Assembly: GCA_963920575.1 (NCBI GenBank) | Contig: OY986964.1 | Span: forward strand, 30,594,972-30,658,971 | Reading direction: 5' to 3' | Length of the DNA: 64,000 nucleotides | Origin: Narthecium ossifragum | Lineage: Eukaryota > Streptophyta > Magnoliopsida > Dioscoreales > Nartheciaceae | Shown here: in pieces, positions 10,739 to 21,400 of the stretch | Numbering within the stretch: the stretch's first letter is position 1 | How the letters are laid out: the number at the start of each line of letters is the position of its first letter | Program-made: the position numbers and the translations under genes | The notes under the pieces: model-generated | What the model was told of the DNA's origin: nothing | Seen by the model: only the letters and a program-made list of their open reading frames with translations | Database searches by the model: none

Positions 10739-13450
10739 TCAGTAATCATCAAGGTCAATAGTATCCCTGGTAGCAACTGAACTTGGGGTTATCTTCTTGA
10801 TTAACTTATTCTCCTCGTCATAGGAATCCCATCCGTCGGCACATCGATGACGATACCTGGCCCAGCTTCTGACCGGTGGCGCAATTGGACAACCAAGCTT
10901 CATGTGCAGCTGTACAAAGTGGTTTTCATTGACAAATCCGATCGCGATGATCCTCCGTGCGGCCTTAGGGGGCGGCACGGACCAAAGTGGCAAAAATGCC
11001 AAACACTGCCTGGCAGATATACTTAGCAACACGACGGAGTAGTGTGAGGCTATAAGATAACCCATATCTGGCATCGTCATCCACCGATCATATGCGGGGC
11101 CATTTTCAAAAAAGGACAACGAGTACATGAGGTCTGCAACCCGATCCGGTCCACCATACAACGGGACATAGCCATCATAGTGAGCACGCAGCTCAAAGAT
11201 AAGACCCTTCCGAATTTCAGCCCATCCATCCTCGCCAAATCCCAGTAGACCAGCTATAGCTCTAAAGCCGCAATTTTCGTCTGCAAGGACATCTTTGACA
11301 TACAGTATATAATCTCTTAGCCCCTCTGGGAACTGTAACAGGTAATACGATTTTCTATCATAATTTTCGTATACTTTATCGTCTTTCTTTCTACCCTTCT
11401 TTGCCCTAGGTTTCTTGGAAGATATAGGAGTAACTTCAATGGGCATATCATTACTGTCTTTAAAAGAAGGTTCACACTCAAACGCAGACGAGTCACGTCG
11501 TGTTGAGTTCATCTGCTTCTTGTCCTTTGCACTGGGCCTAAGACGAGTCGTCATCTTCACTTCTGGCTGAAGAACATAAGACAACGCAGGTTCGTTTAGC
11601 TCCATCAAATTTCTTAGCAATTGTATTCTCCATGTGGCATCTTGCGCTATGAATTTTGCATACAATAGCTCCAGCTCTTGTCTACACTTCAGCTCGAGGG
11701 GGACATCGACTTTTGTTGCCGATATGTCAAGTTTACGCCACCGTGGATGTATGCAGAACAAGGGTATAGGGCGTTCCTCTAGTCTGTATTTGGCAATCGT
11801 ATGGGCACAATGAAGGCCATGGGTGTGGCGTATCACACAAGCACATGCGCTCTCATCTTGACCAGTACAATCAACATTCAATGATTCATTATAAACAATG
11901 GTGAGTGCACTCTTTGAAATGAACCCTCGAAGTTCTCTGAAGACTTTTGACCTAAAGTTGTGTTGCGCAATGTGCTTGCTCTTCTCGAATGAAGCTTTTA
12001 TCGCACAATGTTGGAGCTCGAGCAAAGAGTGGATGGTGGACCACGATGTGTCAAAACCACAATTAGACGAGCCAAGATGCTTCTTCAACTTAGAATGTGC
12101 ACTTTCAACCCTATTCGTGGTATAATTCCCAAAATGCATGTAGTCATCGACCCAAGCGCTTACAAAATCTTCTTTGTAGTGATCGAGCCATGTCTTCTGG
12201 ACATATTCAGTGACATCCTTGTCTCTAAAAAAGGTGTTAAGCAGAGTGCATAAGTTTGTATTATACTCATGCACACTGCTTGAATATACAATTGCTTGCC
12301 ATAATGTCATGAAAGAGGCAGCCATCTCTACTGTTGAAAAATTCTTTCTGCAGCTAAGCTCAACACACTTTTGGATATGCCATCTACATAGCATCCTTTT
12401 TTATTCTGGAAATACCAACTCGATAGCATTCATTGAAGCCAAATCTCTATCTGTCAGTATAACATGTGGCATTGAGCAGCCTTCCAACAACGACCTAAGC
12501 ACATGCAGCGCCCATATGAAATTACCCTCCCTCTCAAACTCCATGTATACAAAGGCAGCAGAGAATGTCATTTCTGTCGATGTGACACCAACAATTTCTA
12601 GTAGAGGAAGTCGGTACTTGTTGGTCTTGTAGGTGCAATCCATAATCAAAACCTCTGGAAATGTACGGAGTAGCTCAATAGAAGTGCGGTGTGCCCAGAA
12701 TATGTCCCTAACATTGTCCGTGTCTTCCCGAACTGTATGATACTCAATATAGCCGTGCTCATTTAGATGCTTCAGTAGCTGCTGCATCTCTGATCTCCCA
12801 GCCTTCTCGACCACCCTATTCCTTTGGCGTGCATTATAGATGGTCTTCATAGTAGAGCAGTTCCATGGATCTCGGTGCTTTATAGTGTTCCATATTTGAC
12901 GTGGCTTCACTAGATTTATCGACATATCGACCACCAACTTCATTTCTTCCTTGGTTAATCTCCCGACATATGAGTGTCCCTCGAGGTAAACCGCTCTCGG
13001 GTGATTGTGCACTCCACATATAACCTTCAACATCCAATCATCATCAGAGGCAAGCTTCATACCCTGAAGCTTGAAGGGACAGCCACACTTCCTCGTCCCG
13101 GAGTTGATGGTCTTCCTCTTTCGGGTGATTAACGGCATTTTTGAGCTTGCATAATGCTCTACGACTGTTTTCCAATAAGCTCCACTTCGCTCACATGCGA
13201 AGGTGATCCTTGGCTTTCTACCGGCACGCCCGACCTTTGAATTCTTTATTACAACCACCAAACCATTCTGCTTTCCAACTAATTGTGTCCAGTGGATAAG
13301 TGTTTGGCGGCTGTGAAAGATCTAGAGATAGAAAATAATGATTAGAATGATGAATTATGAAGCCACTAGTGGTCCAACTAAATATAACTACGGACAGCAT
13401 ACCTCGTCGGTTGTGAAGGCCTTGGTGTAGTCATAGTTGACACCCCCAAA
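10739..13450 (-). pseudogene. MULE transposase with C-terminal OTU protease-like domain, one in-frame stop
   Basis: The large terminal exon (10739-13321) is 861 codons long and open except for one TAA at 12401-12403. An upstream coding piece ending VNYDYTKAFTTDE at 13403 joins it in phase 0; its 5' limit near 13450 and any earlier exon are uncertain. From the exon start the order is: a FAR1/WRKY-GCM1-like zinc-binding region (CGCPFKLQG, VHNHP); the transposase core with catalytic Asp in LIMDCTYK (codon about 228), Asp in LTDRDL (about 291) and Glu in NRVESAH after the stop; then a SWIM finger (CAC, then LHCAH). A basic linker leads to an OTU-like domain with ADENCGFRA (catalytic Asp-Cys) and NENHFVQLHM (catalytic His). 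All catalytic residues are present. Only the stop separates the first two transposase Asp residues from the Glu. Confidence 0.85.
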
Positions 13451-13539
13451 TCTTCACCATTAAAAGTATAGCCCTGATAATAATCAAGCAATTAGCATTC
13501 GTAAACTCTGAAATTTGATTTGGGTCTTGAAGATCGTCG

Positions 13540-13730
13540 CAGACAACTATCGGTAGAATACCACCGATATACTATATTTACATCGGTACTATACTACCGA
13601 TACATAGACGGTGCTGAGATAATGTTAGTAATTCATAAAACTCGGTATCTACGTACCATTGAGTTGTGCATGTGTATCGGGAATAGACTACCGATTACAT
13701 GTGTATCGGTAATTTACTACCGATTAGTTC
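13540..13730 (-). repeat. Palindromic motif repeats upstream of the transposase
   Basis: Four CGGTA-spacer-TACCG type units lie here (for example ATCGGTACTATACTACCGAT), one degenerate at the first half. The array sits upstream of the minus-strand transposase and mirrors the arrays upstream of PMD copies 1 and 2. Confidence 0.75.
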
Positions 13731-14173
13731 CGGATAGGAAAAAAAAAGGGCAAACGACGGAGTACGGGGATAATGAGCTGGGAATGCACCTTTTCTGGTG
13801 CGATTTCCTCGCCTTCCTCCTCTTCATTGTCCATTTCCAACTGCCGCAGCAGCTTTCTGCTTATTTTGGTGATCGATTGTGTCACGAGGGCAGGGCAACC
13901 GTGAGGGACGTGGTATAAAAAGAAGAAAAGCGTGGAGAAGAGAGGAATCCGTGGAGAGAACAACCAGATGAGATGATCGGAGAAGATGATCGGAGATTGT
14001 CGGAGAAGATGACCGGAAAAGATGGCCGGACGGAGAGGATGATCGGAGAAGATGAGGCATTTAAGGCAAGAGCCTGAGGTAGGTTGTAAAGGACTCTATT
14101 AACGTAATTATACCACATAAGAGAGGGGGCAATTGAGACATTTCATCTTAGGGTTTTCTTGGTATAAAAATCT

Positions 14174-14223
14174 GTGGTGTGGGTAGATATCTGTGTGGTG
14201 TCGATAGAACGCCCCTTCTATTT
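14174..14223 (-). repeat. Right terminal inverted repeat of the MULE
   Basis: The reverse complement begins AAATAGAAGGGGCGTTCTAT and matches the left end at 43 of 50 positions. Confidence 0.85.
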
Positions 14224-14426
14224 GGTATCCTCTTAACCCTTTATTCTTATATTTATCTTCAAATATAAAAAATAATCATTATTATTTTATCTCTATTTCA
14301 TCTTTCACAATCACTCTACTTTTTCCTATCTCATTCCTTAACCTCTCTTAACCCAGAATAAGCTAATCCTAAAATCCCTTTAACCCCATTAACCCGGAAT
14401 AAACTAACTCCACACCAAACACCTTT
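14224..14426. repeat. Right flank of the MULE, MITE-like AT-rich sequence
   Basis: AT-rich, with CTTAACCC and TTAACCC phrases and an ACACCAAACACC end. It looks like the second half of the MITE whose left half is at 1913-1980. No coding potential. Confidence 0.35.
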
Positions 14427-14650
14427 TATGATGTTTGGATAAAAAGCGGTAAAAATGGGGTTAACTCCCTTGATTCTGCTCTTACCCCAAACCAAACGAA
14501 GGTATGTTACTAGGGGTGTCCATCCGGGGTGGCCCGGGTATGATGTTTGGATAAAAAGCAGTAAAAATGGGGTTAACTCCCTTGATTCTGCTCTTACCCC
14601 GAACCAAACGAAGGTATGTTACTAGGGGTGTCCATGGGGGGGGGCTGCTC
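14427..14650 (+). repeat. 112-bp tandem duplication that includes a truncated hAT end
   Basis: Copies 14427-14538 and 14539-14650 share their first 97 bases with two mismatches. Each includes the sequence TATGTTAC and the start of the neighbouring hAT element (TAGGGGTGTCCAT). The first copy keeps only about 28 bp of the element (14511-14538), so the duplication happened after the hAT insertion. Confidence 0.85.
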
Positions 14651-15126
14651 CGGGCCTGGCTGGGCGGGGTTGGAGGCAATACCCAATCCGGCCCTACTAA
14701 GCATCCGGACCGGGCCGAGTCATTACCGGGCCCAATATGCCTTTCACCCGGTCCGCCCCAGTTATGGCCCTGCCTAGCTTGGAGACGGGGCTGGACCGGA
14801 CCGGGCAGGGTTTAGGCCCGGTCCGGTTCTTTTTTTTTAAAAAAAAAAGAGGATCGGGGCCCACCTCTCTCCCCAATCATGTGAGTCAAACGATTAGATT
14901 GAGGTCTCAAACTGTCACATTGAGTAAGTGTGTCAGCTCTTTTCTTTAAAAGCCAGGTCGGACCGGGCCGGATCGGGTTTTAGACTAATGGGCCTTGATC
15001 CGGTTCTGAACCTGGTTTAGCCCGGTCCAGCAGGGCCAACACCCGGGGTGGACCGGGCTATGGCCTTGGTGGGCCCGGGCTGGACCTGTACCGGGCCGGG
15101 CTATTTGAGCTTTTTGGACGCCCCTA
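14623..15126. mobile_element. Non-autonomous hAT-type element (504 bp)
   Basis: Terminal inverted repeats TAGGGGTGTCCA (left) and the complement of TGGACGCCCCTA (right) are flanked by a perfect 8-bp target duplication TATGTTAC (14615-14622 and 15127-15134). The inside is very GC-rich, with reiterated CCGGGC/GCCCGG phrases and a short A-rich stretch, and has no coding sequence. It ends about 320 bp upstream of the CPSF73-II start codon, so it may touch that gene's promoter. Confidence 0.9.
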
Positions 15127-15190
15127 TATGTTACTGCACGTCCCTTGCCCTATATGTTACTTGCGGATTCAAGCGACGTGCAGTAACATA
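15127..15190. repeat. Perfect 16-bp inverted repeat (hairpin) next to the hAT element
   Basis: TATGTTACTGCACGTC at 15127-15142 is the exact reverse complement of 15175-15190, with a 32-nt loop. The left arm includes the 8-bp target duplication of the hAT element. A third TATGTTACT lies in the loop. Confidence 0.85.
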
Positions 15191-15351
15191 TGCTGACCGT
15201 CCGTTCAAATGGACCGCATAGATTCGATCTCGTGGGAGTGGGACCCACAGTTTATAAGCGGGCGGTAATTATACCCGTTACCGTTGTCCGCGTCACCCCA
15301 TACCCCATACCCCCCCGCCCCCCTCCCCCTCCTCCCCGCGCCCGCCTACGC

Positions 15352-15400
15352 TAAACCCTTTAAACCCTCTCTCGCTCACCTCTTTCGCCAGAACCCTAGG
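15352..15400 (+). promoter_or_regulatory. Telo-box-like promoter elements of CPSF73-II
   Basis: TAAACCCTTTAAACCC followed by GAACCCTAGG lies 45-90 bp before the start codon. AAACCCTA-type telo-boxes are common in promoters of plant housekeeping and RNA-processing genes. The surrounding 15290-15345 is C-rich. No clear TATA box is visible. Confidence 0.5.
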
Positions 15401-15443
15401 ACATATTTGCTAGCGTTTAAAGACAGCTGAGAGTTCTCTTTCC

Positions 15444-18400
15444 ATGGCGATCGAATGCCTCGTTCTTGGTAAGCGATCGTCATCCCCTCTCTCGTAGCAT
15501 CTTATTTTCTTATGTAATTTTGGTTGATTGATACGTGGATCATATCATCGGTAGGGGCGGGGCAGGAAGTGGGGAAGAGCTGCATGGTGGTGACTGTGGG
15601 AGGCAAGAGGATCATGTTCGACTGCGGAATGCACATGGGATACCTTGATCACCGGCGGTATCCAGACTTCTCTCTTATCTCCAATGCCGGAAATTTCACC
15701 TCCGCCATTGACTGCGTCGTTGTCACCCATTTGTACGTATTTGAACCCTTATAAGCTGTGTTCATTTGTTTAGAGAAATTTTATTTTCAATTCCTCATGT
15801 AATTTGAGTTATTTTGGTTGAGAGGTATTCATTCTTGATGTGATGATGTTTATGATTTTAGGCCAGAAGGAGAGAAGTCACTGGAAATTTAGTTGGTAAA
15901 CTGTCAAACAAGAATCTTTGTACCCTTCATATGCGTGTTAAAAGCACTACTCGTCGGTGATGGGTTTTATATTCTACGGCTATCATTTGAGTAGCCATGT
16001 CGAGGGCGGCAGTTACAGAGATATCTTGAACGTTTAAACAGAAAGCATGTTCCAGGATGCCAATTGCTAAAAGTTTTGGCTAGGGGAAGAGCATTATTTA
16101 TTTGTTTCCTGACCCAATCATTCCTGTTGCAAGAAATGGAAGAGATTCTAGAGGGATAGGAAGAAAATTAAGAACAACTAACAATGCAAATGAAGATAAG
16201 GAAGGAATTACCAGCTTAAATGAGATGCTGTGATATGGACTTATGCATTAGCATGTGGACTGTGAAGCGTGTTTATCAAGGATGTAGAGTTGGTCTAAGA
16301 GATGATGGATTTTTATTCCTTTAGAATATCTTTCACTATTTGTTTTGTGTTCTGGGTGGCATAATTGTCCAGCACACTTTCCTGATTCTCTTTGGTTAAT
16401 TTCTAGCATGGACTGTGAAGTGTTTATCAAAACTGTAGACTTGGTCCATCTAAGATATGATGGATGTCTGTTTCTTTAGCATTTTTTTTCCTCCATTGTT
16501 TTACGTTCTTGGTGGCATAATCATTCAGCATGATTTCCTGATTTTCTTTGGTTGCTTTTATCATATCCAACTAATCTTCATGACTCATGTATTTTCTCAG
16601 CCATTTGGATCATATTGGAGCACTTCCCTACTTTACCGAAGTCTGTGGATATAATGGACCTATCTACATGACTGTAAGTTTAACTGTTATAGTCCTTTTC
16701 TGGCGATTATATATGTGGAGTCACGTCAAAATATTTTCTTAACATGGTCAACTCCCTTCTATTAGAGCTTTCTTTCTTTTGCATCTCCATGAGATAGCTC
16801 ATAATAACTTTCACGTTAACTTTTTTGGTGTGTCTTTATTGCCTTAATCTTGGGCATCAGACCTGGTAACCCATTCTTCCCAAGTGGTGATGCTTTTTGC
16901 TATTCTAAGTTTGTTTGGGGTATCTGTTTATAATGATAGTAGGCTTGGCACATTCTTTTCTTTTATTCCACATTTTTTTCTTCTTTTTTTTGCAATACAT
17001 CAAATTCACATTTATGCCATAAGAGATTTTGAACTGACAGTTCCATGTAACGTTTCTGTGCTGTTTCCTTTAATGATATCAAATTCACAACAATTACTGA
17101 CTTAAGAATTCAAAAAAGTCTGGGAAAATGCTGTGATGCGGGAGCAAGTTCCATAACTAGAAGGAATTTTGATTTGATTTGTTAGGCTTTGGGTTGATTT
17201 GTTAGGATTTGAATTCAAATTTGATTTGATTTCTTAGGATTAGTTTCTTATTTGGGTTGATTTGTTAGGATTTGGATTGATATTTGTTTAGATTTTCTAT
17301 TATAGTTAGCATTTTGAAAATGCTATAAATAAGGGATTTGTATGCTCATTAGGGCTAAGTTATGATGAATGAAAATTGAAGAATAGTTTCCTCTCCTTTG
17401 GGTGGTGATGCCCAAGGCTCTCCTAGGTGGTGATTCCTAGGGTTGGAGGACGACTTTCCGAGTGGTGATTCTTGGAGGTCGTCCTGCATCCTTTTTGATA
17501 TCAGAGCGAGGTTCCCTTAGGTGGTGATTCCTAGGGTTGACGGATTGTCCTCTAGGTGGTGATTCTTAGGGGCTATTCGGCATCGACTTTGCTAATCCTA
17601 GGTGGTGATTCCTAGGATATGTCGAAAATTATCTAGGTGGTGATTCCTAGATTTTGTTCGGCATCAACTATCTATCCAAGTATGAGGATAAGGTCTCTAT
17701 CAGACCACAACTTCGAGCTCTCTCCAACCGGTAGAGAATGATGCGGGAGCAATTTCCATAACTAGAAGGAATTTTGATTTGATTTGTTAGGATTTGGGTT
17801 GATTTGTTAGGATTTTGGTTGATTTGTTAGGATTTGAATTCAAATTTGATTTGATTTTTTAGGATTAGTTTCTTATTTGGGTTGATTTGTTAGAATTTGG
17901 ATTGATATTTGTTTAGATTTCCTATTATAGTTAGCCTATTGAAAAGGCTATAAATAAGGGATTTGTATGCCCATCAGGGCCAAGTTATGATGAATGAAAA
18001 TTGAAGAATAGTTTCCTTTCCTTTGGGTGGTGATGCCCAAGGCTCCCCTAGGTGGTGATTCCTAGGGTTGGAGGACGACTTTCCTGGTGGTGATTTTTGG
18101 AGGTTGTCCTGCATCATTTTTGGGCGCGACATCAACTATCTATCGACGTATGAGGATGAGATCTCTATTAGGCCACAACTTCAGCTCGCGGACGAGCTCT
18201 CTCCACCCGGTAGAGAATTATGCGGGAGCAAGTTCCATAACTAGAAGGAATTTTGATTTGATTTGATTTGATTTGTTAGGATTTGAATTCAAATTTGATT
18301 TGATTTCTTAGGATTAGTTTCTTATTTGGGTTAATTTGTTAGGATTTGGGTTGATATTTGTTTAGTTTTTCTATTATAGTTAGACTCTTGAAAAGGCTAT

Positions 18401-21400
18401 AAATAAGGGATTTGTATACCCATTAGGGCCAAGTTATGATGAATAAAAATTAAAGGAGAGCTTCTTCTCCTTTGGGTGGTGATGCTCAAGGCTTCCTTAG
18501 GTGGTGATTCCTAGGGTTGGAGGACGACTTTCCGGGTGGTTGATTTTTGGAGGTCATCCTGCATCATACTGGTAAGAAAATAGTTTCCGTGAAAGTTGCA
18601 CATAACAATTGTATTTTTGAACCAGAATTATGAATGCTGGGAATTTGAGCTCTTATAAGTAACTTGAGACTTCGATGCATGCTTGACTAGAATTGGACAA
18701 GGATATGGAATACACAAATAACGTTGCATGTAGGCCGAAAGTTAGTGAGATAACAGAGCTTTAGGACTGCAAAATGCACTGCAGTGTGTTCAGCTCAATC
18801 TACTTTAAGCTGAGATTAGATTATTGTCCTCATTTTCTTGCTTAAGGGTCCATCAATGATGAGTTCTCTACTTCTTCAAGGATGGGCTTAAGCAGAAAAC
18901 TTTGCCTGCTTAGTTAGTGTTGTTAATTGGATCCCATCTCTCTGGAAATGTAGTTTGATGGTTTTCCTTCCGATTGCAGTATCCAACAAAGGCTTTGGCC
19001 CCACTGATGCTTGAGGATTATCGGAAAGTGATGGTTGACCGGAGAGGGGAGGAAGAGCAATTTACTTATGACCATATTGTAAAATGTATGGCGAAAGGTA
19101 TGTATTTATTTCTGCTAGGCATTAGCTTCCATTCGCGTATCTGGAAATTGCATGCTGAGGTTACAAGCTAGGGAGCACGAACATGTGACACGGACACGAC
19201 ACAAGACGGACATGCCAACACGGCAATTTTCATAAAATATAGGACACGATACGGCGGGGACACACCGACACACACATATGTAGAATACAATGTATTCATA
19301 ACATGTACAATAGTATGTCATTTAAACGCAACTACGAAGTGTTCAGAAGCAGGAAAAAAGAAAAGGAAAAGAAAAATCGCAATAGAGGAAGAACATCGCA
19401 GCAACGAGGAAAAAAGAAGAGAGAACAAGAGATAGAAGAGAGAACAAGAGATGGAAGAGAGAAAGAGACTTACTTGGATGAAGGTATCCTTGAAAGCAGC
19501 CGCCGAAGTTACTAGGGTTTTAGGTCTTATGATACAGAAGTTACTTAAACCTTATTGGGTTAAATCCGATAGGCCTAACAAAACCCCATCCAATATGAAA
19601 TTGAAATCCCAGACGTGTCCCAAACATGTCCCAGCAGTGTCGGGTATTAAAAAATTTAATAAAAAACCCGACACATGTCACCCACGTGTCCGGACACGTT
19701 AGGGGGCTTATAACGTGTCGGTGCTCCCTAGGTTACAAGCGACACATCATTGAGACTTGTTTGTGTTACATAGACTATCTCATAGTTTCTTGGTTTTGGC
19801 AGTTACTTTTGTCTTTATATATGGATATTTATATATTGTCGGTAATTTCAGATCAGCATAATTTCATCTCATGAAGAGTCGATTTAGTTCATTCATTGTC
19901 TGCTAGTCCTTGTATAGTGAGACAAGAAGCATGTTTAAATTTCAATGAATAAGGCAATGCCTCTAACACGTGTTGTGCCATGACACAGAGGAGCTGCTAG
20001 ATAGAAATAGAGAGAGGAGGTGAGGAAGGCCTTTGGCGAGAAGAGAGGAGAAAAGACCTAGCCATTTAAATGCCAAAATAAGCACGTCATGTATTGTGCG
20101 AACACTAAAAACATTTAGAACAGTAAAAACTTAGTTTTGCGACCTGAAAATTCCATTAGTTGAGCTAATCACCCCAAAGCGTTGTTAATCTTCTAAGCAT
20201 GATTATTGCGCTTGAGGGACCCAAACTTAAGTTGAAGAAAGTTTTTCGAATCGTTACAACCTGTCTTCTTTATAGAGTTTCATCCCTGAAATTGGATACA
20301 TGTATGGAAAATAGAAATGAAATACTACTGAAATAAAACCATACCTAGGTACTCGAAGAGATGGGGATAAGCATCGTGTACGGTCTGCTCGCGCTTCCTC
20401 ATGGCCTCCTCGATCTTTTTGTGTTGCAACAAGGCCTTGACCAAAGTGATTGTCTTGCGAAGAAGAGGAGAGAAATGGAAGAGGAGAAGAGAGGAGGAAA
20501 AGGGGACCTAGAGGAGGGGACTGGAGGAGTTGACACATTGGGGCAAGCATTGGGAGAGGATCGGAGGAGGACCCAAAGAGGGACTGGAGATGAGGAGTCT
20601 AGGGGACACGGATTAGGGTATTTTTTGTATTTAAACTTGAAATCTGGGTGCAACACGAGTTCTAAAAATTGTATAAAATAAAATAGTGGCATTGACACTT
20701 GATTCCTATACTAGTGCTATGATTCACATGAAGTATGGTGCTGGTAATTGCTTGTCGGCACACATATTGCCGCTTTAACAAGTTAAGCGCAACCAGGTTA
20801 AGCAGAAGGAACAAAAATCAAAGACAAGAATTCGAGAACAAGGACAAACCAAGGATTTGCTCTGATGCCAAGTAATAATTAGTCTTTTGAAGAATATGTT
20901 TGTCTTCTCACAGTTTTATTATATGTAATGAAGAAGTTAACAAGATTAAATTCCAATTAGAATGAGATTCAGAAGCTGCTGATAAAAGATTATTGCCAAG
21001 ATTAAATTCCAATTAGAATGTAGATTCAGAAGCTGCTGATAAAATATTATTTCAGTGTTCAAATTCATTTGGCTTGTTCCGATCCACATAGAATTGTTGG
21101 CCATTCATCTTGGGTTCATTCTTGTAGTTGATTGCATGAACCTTTAATAGAATTGCTTTCATATTCTTCTGTTCATTAGTTCATTTTGTAACACCCCGGC
21201 CCTCCACTGGGCCCCGGCCCGCGGGCTCCCGGTCCGACCAGGATCTGCCCAGCGGCGCCGCTCCCCGACACAATATTGTCCGCTTTTGGCTCACCGCAGA
21301 AATCTGAAAAAACTTCCCAGTAGGTCACCCATCGTGTGACTACTCCAGGTCGAGCACGCTTAAACTTGGAGTTTTCTGGCGGATCACTGCTATCACGGCT

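Larger units (their letters stand above)
1981..14223. mobile_element. Mutator-like element (MULE), about 12.2 kb, with two PMD genes and an OTU-fused transposase
   Basis: The ends form 50-bp terminal inverted repeats (1981-2030 and 14174-14223) that match at 43 of 50 positions, both beginning AAATAGAAGG. Inside are a minus-strand MULE-family transposase (10739-13403 and probably one more exon) and two plus-strand plant-mobile-domain genes (2978-4987 and 7292-9361). About 0.7-kb inverted arms flank the second PMD gene. No clear 9-bp target duplication is visible, so the insertion is old or its exact ends differ by a few bases. The transposase has one premature stop and PMD copy 2 has a 1-nt deletion, so this copy looks recently inactivated rather than ancient. 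Confidence 0.85.

Noticed and set aside
19303..19702. Lys/Arg/Glu-rich frames
   Set aside because: They lie inside the TAGGGAGCAC MITE and reflect AG-rich sequence.
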